Source: Archangium lansingense
GTDB lineage: Bacteria; Myxococcota; Myxococcia; Myxococcales; Myxococcaceae
DNA: 64,000 nucleotides
Direction of reading: 5' to 3'
NCBI RefSeq assembly: GCF_026626635.1
Contig: NZ_JAPNKA010000001.1
Coordinates: forward strand, 8,974,501-9,038,500
Shown here piece after piece: positions 8,358 through 16,762 of the stretch; the stretch's first letter is position 1, and every line of letters begins with the position of its first letter. The translations under genes and the position numbers were made by a program. The notes beneath the pieces are model-generated. The model was given only the letters and a program-made list of their open reading frames with translations, was not told the origin of the DNA and ran no database searches.

Positions 8358-9554
8358 TTATAGAGTTTTGCGGCGGGGAGGGCGGCGGGCGGCCACCCGG
8401 CGCACCGGCTCGGCGGACAGGGTGAGCGGAATCTGCTCCGCCACCTCCAGCGAGTAGCTCTCCAACCCCACGATCTTCTTGGGGTTGTTGGTGAGCAGGC
8501 GCAGCCGGGACAGCCCCAGGTCCTTGAGGATCTGGGCCCCCACGCCAAACTCGCGCAGGCGCGTCTGGTCGTTATGGCCCGGTACGGACTCCTCATTGGA
8601 GACGTGGGTGCACTGCAGGCGGTTCTTCGCGGGCACGTCGCGCTGGAGGACGACGACCACGCCACGCCCCGCCTCCTGAATCCGCTGGAAGGCCTGCTCG
8701 AGCTGGCTGCCGCAGTCACACCCGGCGCTGCCCAGCTGATCTCCCACGAGGCAGGCCCGGTGGACGCGGGTGAGCACGGGCTCGCGGCCGGAGATGTCGC
8801 CCTTGACCAGGGCCACGTGCACCGCGCTGTCCACGTCGCTGCCGTAGGTGTAGGCCTGGAAGGCCCCCTGGCCCCGGCGCTCCAGCTTCGTCTCGCCGAT
8901 GCGCTTGACGAGCCGCTCGCGCTCCAGCCGGTAGCGGATGATGTCCGCCACGGACAGCAGCACCATCTTGTGCTTCCGGGCGAACTTCACCAGGTCCGGC
9001 CGGCGAGCCATGGTCCCGTCGGGGTTCATGATCTCGCAGATGACGCCCGCGGGAGAGAGGCCCGCCAGGCGAGCCAGGTCCACGCTGCCCTCGGTCTGGC
9101 CGGTGCGCACGAGCACCCCGCCATCGCGGGCGCGCAGCGGGAAGACGTGGCCGGGGCGAGCCAGGTCGCTCGGCTTCGCGTTGGGAGCCACCGCGACCTT
9201 GATGGTGTGGGCGCGATCCGCGGCGGAGATGCCGGTGGAGACGCCCTGAGAGGCCTCGATGGAGACGGTGAAGGCCGTCTGGAAGGACGAGGTGTTGTCC
9301 TGCACCATGAGGGGCAGGTTGAGCCGGCGGATGCGCTCCTCGACGAGCGACAGGCAGATGAGCCCGCGCCCGTGGGTGGCCATGAAGTTGATGGCCTCCG
9401 GCGTCACCTTCTCCGCCGCCATGACGAGGTCTCCCTCGTTCTCGCGGTCCTCGTCATCCGTGAGGATGACCATGCGCCCCTTGCGGATCTCCGCGAGCGC
9501 CTGCTCCACCAGGGAGATGCTGTCCGTCTCGTGCTTCCTGCTGCTGCGCGCCAT
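8358..9554 (-). CDS. ribBA: RibBA: DHBP synthase / GTP cyclohydrolase II-like
   Basis: A 398-residue two-domain protein. The N-terminal half (about 10-210) is 3,4-dihydroxy-2-butanone 4-phosphate synthase with DDEDRENEGDLV and RPGHVFPL. The metal-binding His of the usual GHTEA motif is Gln153 (TGQTEGSVDL). The C-terminal half keeps the GTP cyclohydrolase II zinc cysteines (C268, C279, C281) and RLLTNNPKK. In place of the RQEGRGIGL motif it has an unrelated stretch (QRDVPAKNR). The ATG at 9554 is chosen because the DHBPS domain starts there and AGGAAG lies just upstream; longer in-frame sequence before it has no homology. Confidence 0.9.
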   Translation of the reverse strand: MARSSRKHETDSISLVEQALAEIRKGRMVILTDDEDRENEGDLVMAAEKVTPEAINFMATHGRGLICLSLVEERIRRLNLPLMVQDNTSSFQTAFTVSIEASQGVSTGISAADRAHTIKVAVAPNAKPSDLARPGHVFPLRARDGGVLVRTGQTEGSVDLARLAGLSPAGVICEIMNPDGTMARRPDLVKFARKHKMVLLSVADIIRYRLERERLVKRIGETKLERRGQGAFQAYTYGSDVDSAVHVALVKGDISGREPVLTRVHRACLVGDQLGSAGCDCGSQLEQAFQRIQEAGRGVVVVLQRDVPAKNRLQCTHVSNEESVPGHNDQTRLREFGVGAQILKDLGLSRLRLLTNNPKKIVGLESYSLEVAEQIPLTLSAEPVRRVAARRPPRRKTL

Positions 9555-9577
9555 TGCTTCCTGGCCTTTCCTTCGAA

Positions 9578-10222
9578 TCAACCGCCGAAACCGGCCGCCT
9601 TGATGACCGCCTCGGAGAGCCCGCCACCCGGGCCCTGGCGCAGCGACACCAGCCGCGCCACGTACTTGCCGATCATGTCCCCCTCCAGGTTCACCCGCTC
9701 GCCCACGGCCTTGGCCCGGAGCGTGGTGCGCTCCTGCGTCTCGGGGATGAGCTGAACACTGAAGCGGTCCACCCCCACCGAGTTCACGGTGAGGCTGATG
9801 CCATCGATGGCCACCGAGCCCTTCTCGATGAAGAAGGGAGCCAGCTCCCCAGGGAGCCGGAAGACCATCACCCACGAGCCACCCTCGGGCCGGGTCTCCA
9901 GAACCTCGCTGACGGCATCCACATGCCCGCTGACGAGGTGGCCGCCCAGCCGGTCCCCCAGGGCGAGCGCCCGCTCGAGGTTGACGCGCGAGCCGGGGGC
10001 CACGGCCCCCAGGGTGGTCCGCCGGAGGGTCTCCGGGGCCGCCTGCACGCGGAACGAGTCCCCGCCGCGCTCCACCACGGTGAGGCAGGCCCCATCGACG
10101 GCGATCGACTCACCGAGAGCGAAGTCCTTCGCGCCCAGCGCCGTGCGGATCCACACGTCCGTCATCCCGCCGGGGATGACCCGCTCCACCACACCGATGT
10201 CCTGGATGAGTCCGGTGAACAT
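9578..10222 (-). CDS. ribE: Riboflavin synthase alpha subunit
   Basis: Dismutates two 6,7-dimethyl-8-ribityllumazine molecules to riboflavin. The 214-residue protein begins with the diagnostic MFTGLIQDIG and has two tandem lumazine-binding domains (IAVDGACLTVV about residue 45; VAIDGISLTVNSVG about residue 145). The start is the ATG at 10222. It heads the ribE-ribBA-ribH-nusB run. No FMN riboswitch was recognised in the roughly 240 bases upstream. Confidence 0.94.
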   Translation of the reverse strand: MFTGLIQDIGVVERVIPGGMTDVWIRTALGAKDFALGESIAVDGACLTVVERGGDSFRVQAAPETLRRTTLGAVAPGSRVNLERALALGDRLGGHLVSGHVDAVSEVLETRPEGGSWVMVFRLPGELAPFFIEKGSVAIDGISLTVNSVGVDRFSVQLIPETQERTTLRAKAVGERVNLEGDMIGKYVARLVSLRQGPGGGLSEAVIKAAGFGG

Positions 10223-10460
10223 ATCGGGCTGGCTTATAACGGATCCGGGCCCGGCGATCCGCTGCCCGACCATTCTACCCTCCCCCGCTCGGCAGGCGGG
10301 CTCACCGAAGCCATCATGCCGGGTCGGTCCGCCAGGACCCGCCCAGGCAGGCCCACGTCAGAGCCCCTGAGCCCACCACCGAGGTCCCAGGAAGAGTCCG
10401 GTTGCTGTCCGACAGCCGCCCCTGGCAAGGTCGCCGCGTCCATCGACCGCCTCGAAGCCC
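10223..10460. other. Divergent intergenic region between ribE and the YfhO-like gene
   Basis: About 240 bases separate two divergent genes and must contain both promoters. The sequence is very GC-rich with no convincing -35/-10 or -24/-12 pair and no recognisable FMN riboswitch core. Confidence 0.5.
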
Positions 10461-12866
10461 ATGCCCCTCTCCCAGCAGGCCAGAGCCCGTCTCGCGGTGG
10501 TCGCCGCCACCTTCGCCCTTCCCCTCCTCTATTTCCACCGGGCGGCCTTCACCGAGAAGATCTTCGCCTCGCGCGACATCCTCCGGGTCTACTACCCGCT
10601 GAAGCAGTACTGGGCCGAGCGCGTGTCCCAGCTCCAGTTCCCCGACTGGTACCCCTACAACGGGCTGGGGCAGCCCTATCCGGGCATGCTCATCTCCGGA
10701 GCGTTCCACCCGGCCAACCTGCTCTACCTGCTGCTGCCGCTGGGGATGGCGCTCAAGCTGATCACCCTGCTGTCCTACGTGGCGGCCTTGGGAGGCACGT
10801 ACCTCTTCGGCCGACTCTGGGGGCTGGGCCGCGGTGCCGCGCTGCTGGCGGGAGTCACCTACACGCTGTGCGGCTACATGGTGGGCATCAGCAACAACCT
10901 GCTCTACCTCATGGCGGCCAGCACGTTCCCCTGGGCCCTCTGGGGCGCCGAGCGCTTCCTGCGCCAGCCCTCCGTGAGCCGTGCCGCCATCGCCGCCCTC
11001 CCGCTGAGCCTGGTCCTCCTCAGCGGTGACGCCCAGAGCTTCGCCCTGTGCAACGGCATGCTGCTGGTGCTCGTCCTGCTGCGCCCGGACCGCACCGGGG
11101 CCCTGCGAGCCGCGCCCCGCGCTGGACTGCTCATCGTGCTGGGTGCGCTGCTCTCCGCGGTGCAGATCCTCCCGGTGCTCACCACGGTGAGGAACGCCTG
11201 GCCCAGCGCGCCGACGCTCCAGGTGGCCACCCTCTTCTCGTTCCATCCCCTGCGGCTGCTCGAGCTCGTCTTCGGGGCGCTCTACCTCGACCCGGGCTCG
11301 GGGACGGCGGCCTCGAGCGTGATGGCGGATGAGCTGTTCCAGTCGGGGGCGGGAGGCTTCTGGGTGTCCTCGGTGTACATGGGGCTCCCGGCCGTCCTGC
11401 TGCTGGGAGGCGCCCTATGGCACGGACGGCGAGAGCCGCTGACCTGGAAGGTGGCCGGCGTCACGCTCGCGATCCTCGCCCTGACGCTGGCGCACCATCT
11501 CCCGCTGTACCGCTGGTTCTACGAGTGGATTCCCCTCTGGAACGCCTTCCGCTACCCGGAGAAGCTGCTGCCCTACATCCTGTTCCCGTGCGCCCTCGGT
11601 GCTGGCGCCGGGCTGGAGGCCGTCCTCCGCGAGCCCCTCATGGCACGGCGCCTCGCCCGGGCCGGTTTCGTCTTCGCTGGGCTCAGCGGCCTGCTCGCGC
11701 TGGGCGAGTGGCAGCTGCGGCTGTTCTCGAGCGGGGTGATCCACTCCCTCTGGAAGGGGGCGGATCCCGTCATCCTGGAGGTGCTCCACGGCAACTTCCT
11801 CCAGGCGGCCGTGGTGGCGGCGGTGACGCTCGGGCTGATGGGCGGCGTGCTGGCGCGCCCACTCCCGCCGGTTCGATGCGTGGCGGCCATCGTCGGGCTC
11901 CAGTTCGCTGTCCTCTACCTGGCCCATGAGGGCACGTACCACGTGACCTACACGGACGTGCTGGAGCAGCCCAGCGGCTTCGTGGAGCTCATCCTGAAGC
12001 GAGAGGCTGAGGCGGGCGCGGTGCGGCCGCGGGTCTACGCAGGTGTCGAGGATCTCTCGCCGCGTGAAGTCCCCGAGGGGCTACATCCCGTGGATCTCAT
12101 GTCCGTCAACTTCGTCGCGGGGCTCGCGCCGGACACCCCCGCGCTCTGGCACCTGGAGAGCGCCGGGCCTTACCTCCCCGCGGTGTCCCGACGTCTGGCC
12201 GGGCTGTTCTACTCGCCCGACACGAGCAACCTCTGGATAGGCCGACTCTCCGGCCTCTACCACGTGCGCTACCTCACGCTGGAGGCACGGAGCTACCAGC
12301 AGATCTCCGGCAACCGGGAGGTCGTCCTCGCCGAGGAGCCCCGCCTGGGAGCGGGAGCGGTCCTGCTGGGCAATCCCAACACCCAGCCTCGCGCCTATCT
12401 GGCCACGCCCGTGTGCGTGCCGGACGAGCCCACTGCGCGAGCCCTGCTCACCTCCCGCGCCTTCCGCCCCGGGCACCAGGCCGTGTTGGAGTGCCCGGCT
12501 GGCACCCCGCGAGAAGAAGCAGCATCCGCCGCTGGAGAGCCCGGCCAGGTGCGAATCGTCCATTACACGCCGGAGTCCGTGGAACTCGAGGTGGAGGCAC
12601 ACGCGCCGGCGGCCCTGGTGCTCAACGACGCCTTCTACGACGGATGGAGCGCAATGCTGGACGGGCAGCCCACGCCCATCCTGCCGGCCAACCTCGCGGT
12701 GCGCGGGGTGCGAGTGCCCGCGGGCACCCACCGGGTCTCCTTCACATACCGCACGCCGCACCTGGGACTTGGGGCGTTCATCTCGCTAAGCACCCTGGGG
12801 CTGCTCGGAATCGCGGTGCTCGTGGAGCGCCGCAGGCGGAGCGCAGGGGCAGAGCGCGGCAGGTAG
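10461..12866 (+). CDS. YfhO-family multi-spanning membrane protein
   Basis: An 801-residue integral membrane protein with about 12 hydrophobic segments between residues 10 and 480, a soluble domain, and a last membrane helix (FISLSTLGLLGIAVLV) before an Arg-rich tail. It has the YfhO-family pattern: a conserved N-terminal loop (YPYNGLGQPYPG, GAFHPANLLYLLLP) and a C-terminal NDAFYDGWSAMLDGQ sandwich domain. In Gram-positives YfhO is linked to glycosylation of lipoteichoic acid; here a role in transfer of sugars to an envelope polymer is only inferred. No glycosyltransferase partner is adjacent. Confidence 0.8.
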   Translation: MPLSQQARARLAVVAATFALPLLYFHRAAFTEKIFASRDILRVYYPLKQYWAERVSQLQFPDWYPYNGLGQPYPGMLISGAFHPANLLYLLLPLGMALKLITLLSYVAALGGTYLFGRLWGLGRGAALLAGVTYTLCGYMVGISNNLLYLMAASTFPWALWGAERFLRQPSVSRAAIAALPLSLVLLSGDAQSFALCNGMLLVLVLLRPDRTGALRAAPRAGLLIVLGALLSAVQILPVLTTVRNAWPSAPTLQVATLFSFHPLRLLELVFGALYLDPGSGTAASSVMADELFQSGAGGFWVSSVYMGLPAVLLLGGALWHGRREPLTWKVAGVTLAILALTLAHHLPLYRWFYEWIPLWNAFRYPEKLLPYILFPCALGAGAGLEAVLREPLMARRLARAGFVFAGLSGLLALGEWQLRLFSSGVIHSLWKGADPVILEVLHGNFLQAAVVAAVTLGLMGGVLARPLPPVRCVAAIVGLQFAVLYLAHEGTYHVTYTDVLEQPSGFVELILKREAEAGAVRPRVYAGVEDLSPREVPEGLHPVDLMSVNFVAGLAPDTPALWHLESAGPYLPAVSRRLAGLFYSPDTSNLWIGRLSGLYHVRYLTLEARSYQQISGNREVVLAEEPRLGAGAVLLGNPNTQPRAYLATPVCVPDEPTARALLTSRAFRPGHQAVLECPAGTPREEAASAAGEPGQVRIVHYTPESVELEVEAHAPAALVLNDAFYDGWSAMLDGQPTPILPANLAVRGVRVPAGTHRVSFTYRTPHLGLGAFISLSTLGLLGIAVLVERRRRSAGAERGR

Positions 12867-12937
12867 GAGCCCGCATGATAGCCCTTTCCAACTTGGACCC
12901 AGGCATTTGCAGAGCGAATCCGAGGTAGCGTGCCACC

Positions 12938-13426
12938 ATGTCCATTCATCGAGGCCAGGCTGTCACCGCCCCTCTGTCACTCACCGCTGCGGCGGTGATT
13001 CTAACGCTCTCTCTTTGTGCTCAGGCCCAAAGCACCAGCATCGAGTCGGTCTCGAGCACTCCCGTCGAAGCATTAAGCGCACTCACGGCGGGCCAGGAGC
13101 TTTTGGAGCCTTGGACAGGCCATCTGGCCGGCAAAGTCTCGAAGGGGAGTGCACGAGGCTCACGCTCTGGCAAGGCGTTCACCCCTGCGGGGAAGAAAGA
13201 AATCGACGCGACCAACGCCGCCAAGAACGATGGTGTCAACAAGTGCGAAAGCTGCGAGGTCGAAGTGGTGCCCGGACAGAAGAGTCAACGCGGCGTGTCG
13301 CCACCAAACAATCAACGTGAGCGAGACCACATCACTCCGAAAAGCAAAGGTGGCGATGGCACCCCATCGAACGGTCAAGTGCTGTGTCGAGAATGCAATC
13401 TTGAAAAGTCAGACAAAAAACCATGA
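12938..13426 (+). CDS. Secreted HNH endonuclease (probable toxin)
   Basis: A 162-residue protein with a signal peptide (hydrophobic APLSLTAAAVILTLSLC, likely cut after AQA at residue 30) and a C-terminal HNH nuclease fold. The fold has Cys103/Cys106, RERDHITPKSKGGD with the catalytic Asp-His at 130-131, Asn145 and Cys150/Cys153 (VLCRECNLEKSDK). Export of a small nuclease argues for a role outside the cytoplasm, such as competition or DNA degradation. The stop overlaps the next start (ATGA, 13423-13426). Base composition is more AT-rich than the flanks, suggesting transfer. An exported nutrient nuclease is the alternative. Confidence 0.78.
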   Translation: MSIHRGQAVTAPLSLTAAAVILTLSLCAQAQSTSIESVSSTPVEALSALTAGQELLEPWTGHLAGKVSKGSARGSRSGKAFTPAGKKEIDATNAAKNDGVNKCESCEVEVVPGQKSQRGVSPPNNQRERDHITPKSKGGDGTPSNGQVLCRECNLEKSDKKP

Positions 13427-13854
13427 ACGAACGCCTGAAGCTTCGTTTCCACTTCGAGAATTCAGCGGGCGAAAACGAAACGGAAACCATGTGGGTGATC
13501 AAGCGGGATGATGGCTACGAAATTGATAACATCCCGTTCTACGTAAAGGAACTGGCCCTGGGAGATGTCGTTGCCGCGCAATCAGATAAGGGCGGAGCCC
13601 CATGGTACTCGGAACTAGTACGCCCCAGTGGCCATAGCACCATCCATCTCTGGTTTTCACATGAAGAGGATGTCGAGTCTGTTCGTGGAACACTTAGACA
13701 GATGGGGTGCGCCTCGGAGGTGAGCAATCTGCCTCGCCTGGTGGCTGTGGATGTTCCACCAGAGGTGAGTTATGACAAGGTCAAGGCATTCCTAGAGCAA
13801 GGAGAACAGACCGGGCTGTTCGAGTATCAGGAGGCGTGTCTCGGATTCCTGTGA
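13423..13854 (+). CDS. DUF4265 protein, probable immunity protein
   Basis: A 143-residue cytoplasmic protein with DUF4265 features: ETMWVIKRDDGYEIDNIPF, LGDVVAAQSDKGG and SGHSTIHLWF, followed by a ferredoxin-like second half. DUF4265 proteins commonly lie beside polymorphic toxins and are treated as immunity proteins. Here it overlaps the HNH nuclease gene by 4 bases, which fits a toxin-immunity pair and tight co-translation. Composition is AT-rich for this genome, like the partner. Binding to the nuclease is inferred, not seen. Confidence 0.75.
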   Translation: MNERLKLRFHFENSAGENETETMWVIKRDDGYEIDNIPFYVKELALGDVVAAQSDKGGAPWYSELVRPSGHSTIHLWFSHEEDVESVRGTLRQMGCASEVSNLPRLVAVDVPPEVSYDKVKAFLEQGEQTGLFEYQEACLGFL

Positions 13855-13917
13855 CCCCACCCCGTTGGGGAACAACCCAGACCCAACAAGTGCAGGGCTC
13901 ACAGGTGCACGAGGAGC

Positions 13918-14382
13918 TCACGCCTTCTTCGAGCCCTCGATGTAGCTCGTCATCGCATCCATGTCCGCGATGATGGCCTTCTTGAAGCTGCCCAGCAGAA
14001 GCTTGCCGAACAGCTCCAGAATAAATCCCATCCCGCCGATCTCCGCCGCCATCGTCAGGGTGGTCTTGCCGCCCGCGGGCTCGAGCAGGTACCGGAAGCG
14101 GTAGTACCCGCGCTTCGAGCTGCCCTGCGTCCCATCCACGTACAGTTCAAGCGACCTACCAGGCTCGAGGCCTGTAACCTCGAAGAGCTCGCTGGCATCT
14201 CTGCCGAACATCCGCCGTGTCTCGCGCCACTTTGTGCCCACCCCGAACTTGCCGGGCGAGAGCTTCTCGATGCCCACGAAGTTCGGCATCCACTTGCTCG
14301 CGGCATCCAGGTCCTTCAGGACGCTGAAGACGCGGTCCGGTGACGCGGCAATCTCCTTCCGCACGGTGAACTCGAGGGCCAT
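13918..14382 (-). CDS. SRPBCC (START-like) family protein
   Basis: A 154-residue protein of the polyketide-cyclase/dehydrase type (SRPBCC) ligand-binding fold: EFTVRKEIAASPDRVFSVL, ASKWMPNF, GVGTKWRETR and a C-terminal amphipathic helix (LLLGSFKKAIIADMDAM). These proteins bind hydrophobic ligands; the ligand here is unknown. The ATG at 14382 is preferred over an earlier in-frame start because GGAG lies 7 bases upstream. It stands alone, convergent with the DUF4265 gene. Confidence 0.82.
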   Translation of the reverse strand: MALEFTVRKEIAASPDRVFSVLKDLDAASKWMPNFVGIEKLSPGKFGVGTKWRETRRMFGRDASELFEVTGLEPGRSLELYVDGTQGSSKRGYYRFRYLLEPAGGKTTLTMAAEIGGMGFILELFGKLLLGSFKKAIIADMDAMTSYIEGSKKA

Positions 14383-14453
14383 GTATGCACTCCGCAAAGA
14401 GAGGCCGGGGAAACTACCGGCCCCCCGCGGACGTGCTCAAGCACCGTCTCCGC

Positions 14454-15851
14454 TCAGCGCCCGGGTGCGTTCACCAGTGTGACCGAGAGCCTGCTCCGGC
14501 CGAAGTCATAGGTGAAGGAGCCCGACGTGGCGTTCTCCGAGAAGTACGTCTCCGGGGACATGAGCCACTCGTCACCGCTGCCCGAGTCCCAGTCCATCAC
14601 CCGGACGCGGAACGTCGGGGCCTGGGTCTTGATTGTATAGAAGCGGTTGCGCGGCATCCTCCCGGCCAGGCTGTGCCACGTGGACATGGACGGGTTCTGC
14701 CAGACCCATGACACCTGGGCACCGCTGTCACCGTCGACGATGCCATCCCCATAGCCGTCGTGCGAGTCCGCGCCCCTGCCGTCGCTGAAGAAGAGATTGA
14801 AGTAGGGATCGCTCAGGTCGTTGCTGCCGTCCTGGTCGGAGGCGATGTAGAGCGAGTTGAGGGTGATCTCCACCGCGTAGGGATTGCAGTCGAAGTCGCG
14901 CGAGAAACTGGTGGTGGTCTTGAAGTAGTGGCTCACCAGATGCGCGGGATCGAACGTCAGCTCGCCCGGGAAGACCGGCCCGTCATCCTTGTCATCCCAG
15001 CCCCAGGGTGCATTGGCCGAGTTGCTAGAGCAGCTCGCGCCATCGCCACAGGTTCCTCCATCTTTGCCCCGGAAGGATCCGAAGCTGGCGAAGGTGTTGG
15101 AGTCGAAGCGGTGCTCCCAAAGCCCACCGGGCTCGAAGATGTCGATGAGCTGGTAATAGGCCGTGGGCTGGGGATTGGCGCTGGAAGGCGTCGCCGGAGC
15201 GGTGGCCGTCTCGTACCCAAGATAGGGTTTGGAGGGGTAATACCAGATGCCATCCCCGTCCTGGACGTGGCCACCGCCATAGGCATACAGCCCGTGCCCC
15301 TTCGCCTCCTGAAACGTCATGGGATGGCCACCCGAGAGCAGAAGCGAGCCGTCGATGCCCTCGGCGTTCGCGGAGAAGTGAGTGCCCCCCGCCGTGTAGC
15401 TGTAGTGGTCCGTGTGCGCGACGGTGACGGCGCCCTCCAGTTGGCCGTACTGGGTGCCATCCCGGTAGACGGTGACGAGCAGCCCTTCCAGGTCGTTCTC
15501 GTGCTCCGTGTCGAACACCGTGTCCGACCAGTCCTGCGGGTGGTAGACGGCATACAGGATGTACCAGTGCGTCGGCGTGCTCGTGACGCTGTAGTACACA
15601 TAGGGGAGCGGGTTGCTGGTCAGCGCATCGGCCGCCTCCCAGTTGTCATTCAGAATCCAATCACCGTCGAAGTCGATCCGCGTCACCATGTCCCCGCGGT
15701 ACCTCGTGGAGTCGGCATCCTGGTGATGGATGGGGGCATAGCGCCAAGCCAGGTCACGATTGGTGGTGGCATTGCACGCCGCCTCGGCGTCGAGCGGCAC
15801 GGCGGCAGCCGCCAGGAGCAGCGAACACAGCAAGGGGATTCGCAACGACAT
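14454..15851 (-). CDS. Secreted protein, VPS62-like or uncharacterised
   Basis: A 465-residue exported protein. The signal peptide (IPLLCSLLLAAAAVPL) ends near AEA-AC at about residue 25. The mature part starts WRYAPIHHQDADSTRYRGD and has many aromatic and Asp residues (HWYILYAVYHPQDWSDT, DTEHENDLEGLLV). The pattern recalls bacterial VPS62-like proteins, but that is tentative. A stretch rich in Asp, Gly and Ser (SDQDGSNDLSDP, DGYGDGIVDGDSG) could bind calcium. The start at 15851 has AGGAAG upstream. It follows the sigma factor gene by 17 bases and may be co-transcribed with it. Confidence 0.6.
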   Translation of the reverse strand: MSLRIPLLCSLLLAAAAVPLDAEAACNATTNRDLAWRYAPIHHQDADSTRYRGDMVTRIDFDGDWILNDNWEAADALTSNPLPYVYYSVTSTPTHWYILYAVYHPQDWSDTVFDTEHENDLEGLLVTVYRDGTQYGQLEGAVTVAHTDHYSYTAGGTHFSANAEGIDGSLLLSGGHPMTFQEAKGHGLYAYGGGHVQDGDGIWYYPSKPYLGYETATAPATPSSANPQPTAYYQLIDIFEPGGLWEHRFDSNTFASFGSFRGKDGGTCGDGASCSSNSANAPWGWDDKDDGPVFPGELTFDPAHLVSHYFKTTTSFSRDFDCNPYAVEITLNSLYIASDQDGSNDLSDPYFNLFFSDGRGADSHDGYGDGIVDGDSGAQVSWVWQNPSMSTWHSLAGRMPRNRFYTIKTQAPTFRVRVMDWDSGSGDEWLMSPETYFSENATSGSFTYDFGRSRLSVTLVNAPGR

Positions 15852-15868
15852 GGGTCTTCCTTTCCCAC

Positions 15869-16762
15869 TCAATCCATCAGCCGGTTGAGGCTGAGATCCA
15901 GTCTGCTGCGCACCAGGCCCAGGAGGCTCTCCAGCTCAACGCCCTCGAGCTTCAGCCGAGAGGCCAGCTCTCCACGGGTGAGCTTCAGCAGCCGCTCGCG
16001 GGCCTGCACCACCCGGCGCGCAACGCTGGAGCGAGGCTCTCCGTACATCGTCGCGAGCCGGTCCATGGTGAGGCCATGGATGTGGTGCAGGCGCAACATG
16101 GCCCGCTCCCGCTCGGGCATCGCCGCCAGGGCCGTGCGCAGCGCAGTCACGAGCGCCTGGCGCGAGTCCGCCTTGAGAAGTTCCCGCTCCGGGTCATCCG
16201 GCGCCAGCATCCGCGCGAGGGTCTCGGGCGGCTCGTTGAAGAGCTCCTGGCGCCCATCCTGACTCGCCAGCTCGCCGACGATGCGCACCCCGATGATGCG
16301 CACCCAGGCCAGCAGCGGGCCCCGGCCCGAGTAGTCGGCAATCTTTGGAGGAGTGTCCCCCCGGCCCAGCAGCAGCCGTTGGCGCATCACCTGCAGCACC
16401 TCGTCCGCGGTGGACGCGGGAATCTGCCCGAGCCGGGCGGGCACCTTCTGGAGGACGTGCTGCTCGAAGGCGAGCAGGGCCTGGCGCTCCCCCATGGCGC
16501 AGGCGCACGCCAGGTACAGGTCTGCACCATGGAGCTGCCGCAGCACCTCGGCGCTTCCATCTCCAGGCAGGTGCCGCGCCAGGTGCCGCACGAAGGTCTC
16601 CGGCGCGAGCGTGACGGTGGGCCACGCCGCCTTCCCCGCCTCGAGGAGCCCTCGCAGGAGTGTCTCCAGGCCCTCCACCGCCTCCAGCCCGGTGAGCCGC
16701 TCCGGGGGCACCTGGGCCCGCAGCAGCGCCGAGAGGGAGCTCGCCCCCTGTGTCCCGCTCAT
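15869..16762 (-). CDS. ECF-like RNA polymerase sigma factor, Myxococcales type
   Basis: A 297-residue sigma-70-like protein resembling the Myxococcales-specific ECF group (TIGR03001-like): GRGPLLAWVRIIGVRI in region 2, then AMPERERAMLRLHHIHGLTM with a helix-turn-helix (MDRLATMYGEPRSSVARRV) in region 4. The N-terminal 100 residues are an extension beyond region 2. The ATG at 16762 overlaps the stop of the upstream kinase (ATGA). The coupling suggests that the kinase controls this sigma factor. Targets are unknown; the secreted protein just downstream is one candidate. Confidence 0.85.
   Translation of the reverse strand: MSGTQGASSLSALLRAQVPPERLTGLEAVEGLETLLRGLLEAGKAAWPTVTLAPETFVRHLARHLPGDGSAEVLRQLHGADLYLACACAMGERQALLAFEQHVLQKVPARLGQIPASTADEVLQVMRQRLLLGRGDTPPKIADYSGRGPLLAWVRIIGVRIVGELASQDGRQELFNEPPETLARMLAPDDPERELLKADSRQALVTALRTALAAMPERERAMLRLHHIHGLTMDRLATMYGEPRSSVARRVVQARERLLKLTRGELASRLKLEGVELESLLGLVRSRLDLSLNRLMD

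Noticed and set aside
10223..10330. FMN riboswitch upstream of ribE
   Set aside because: The conserved core elements of the FMN aptamer were not found.
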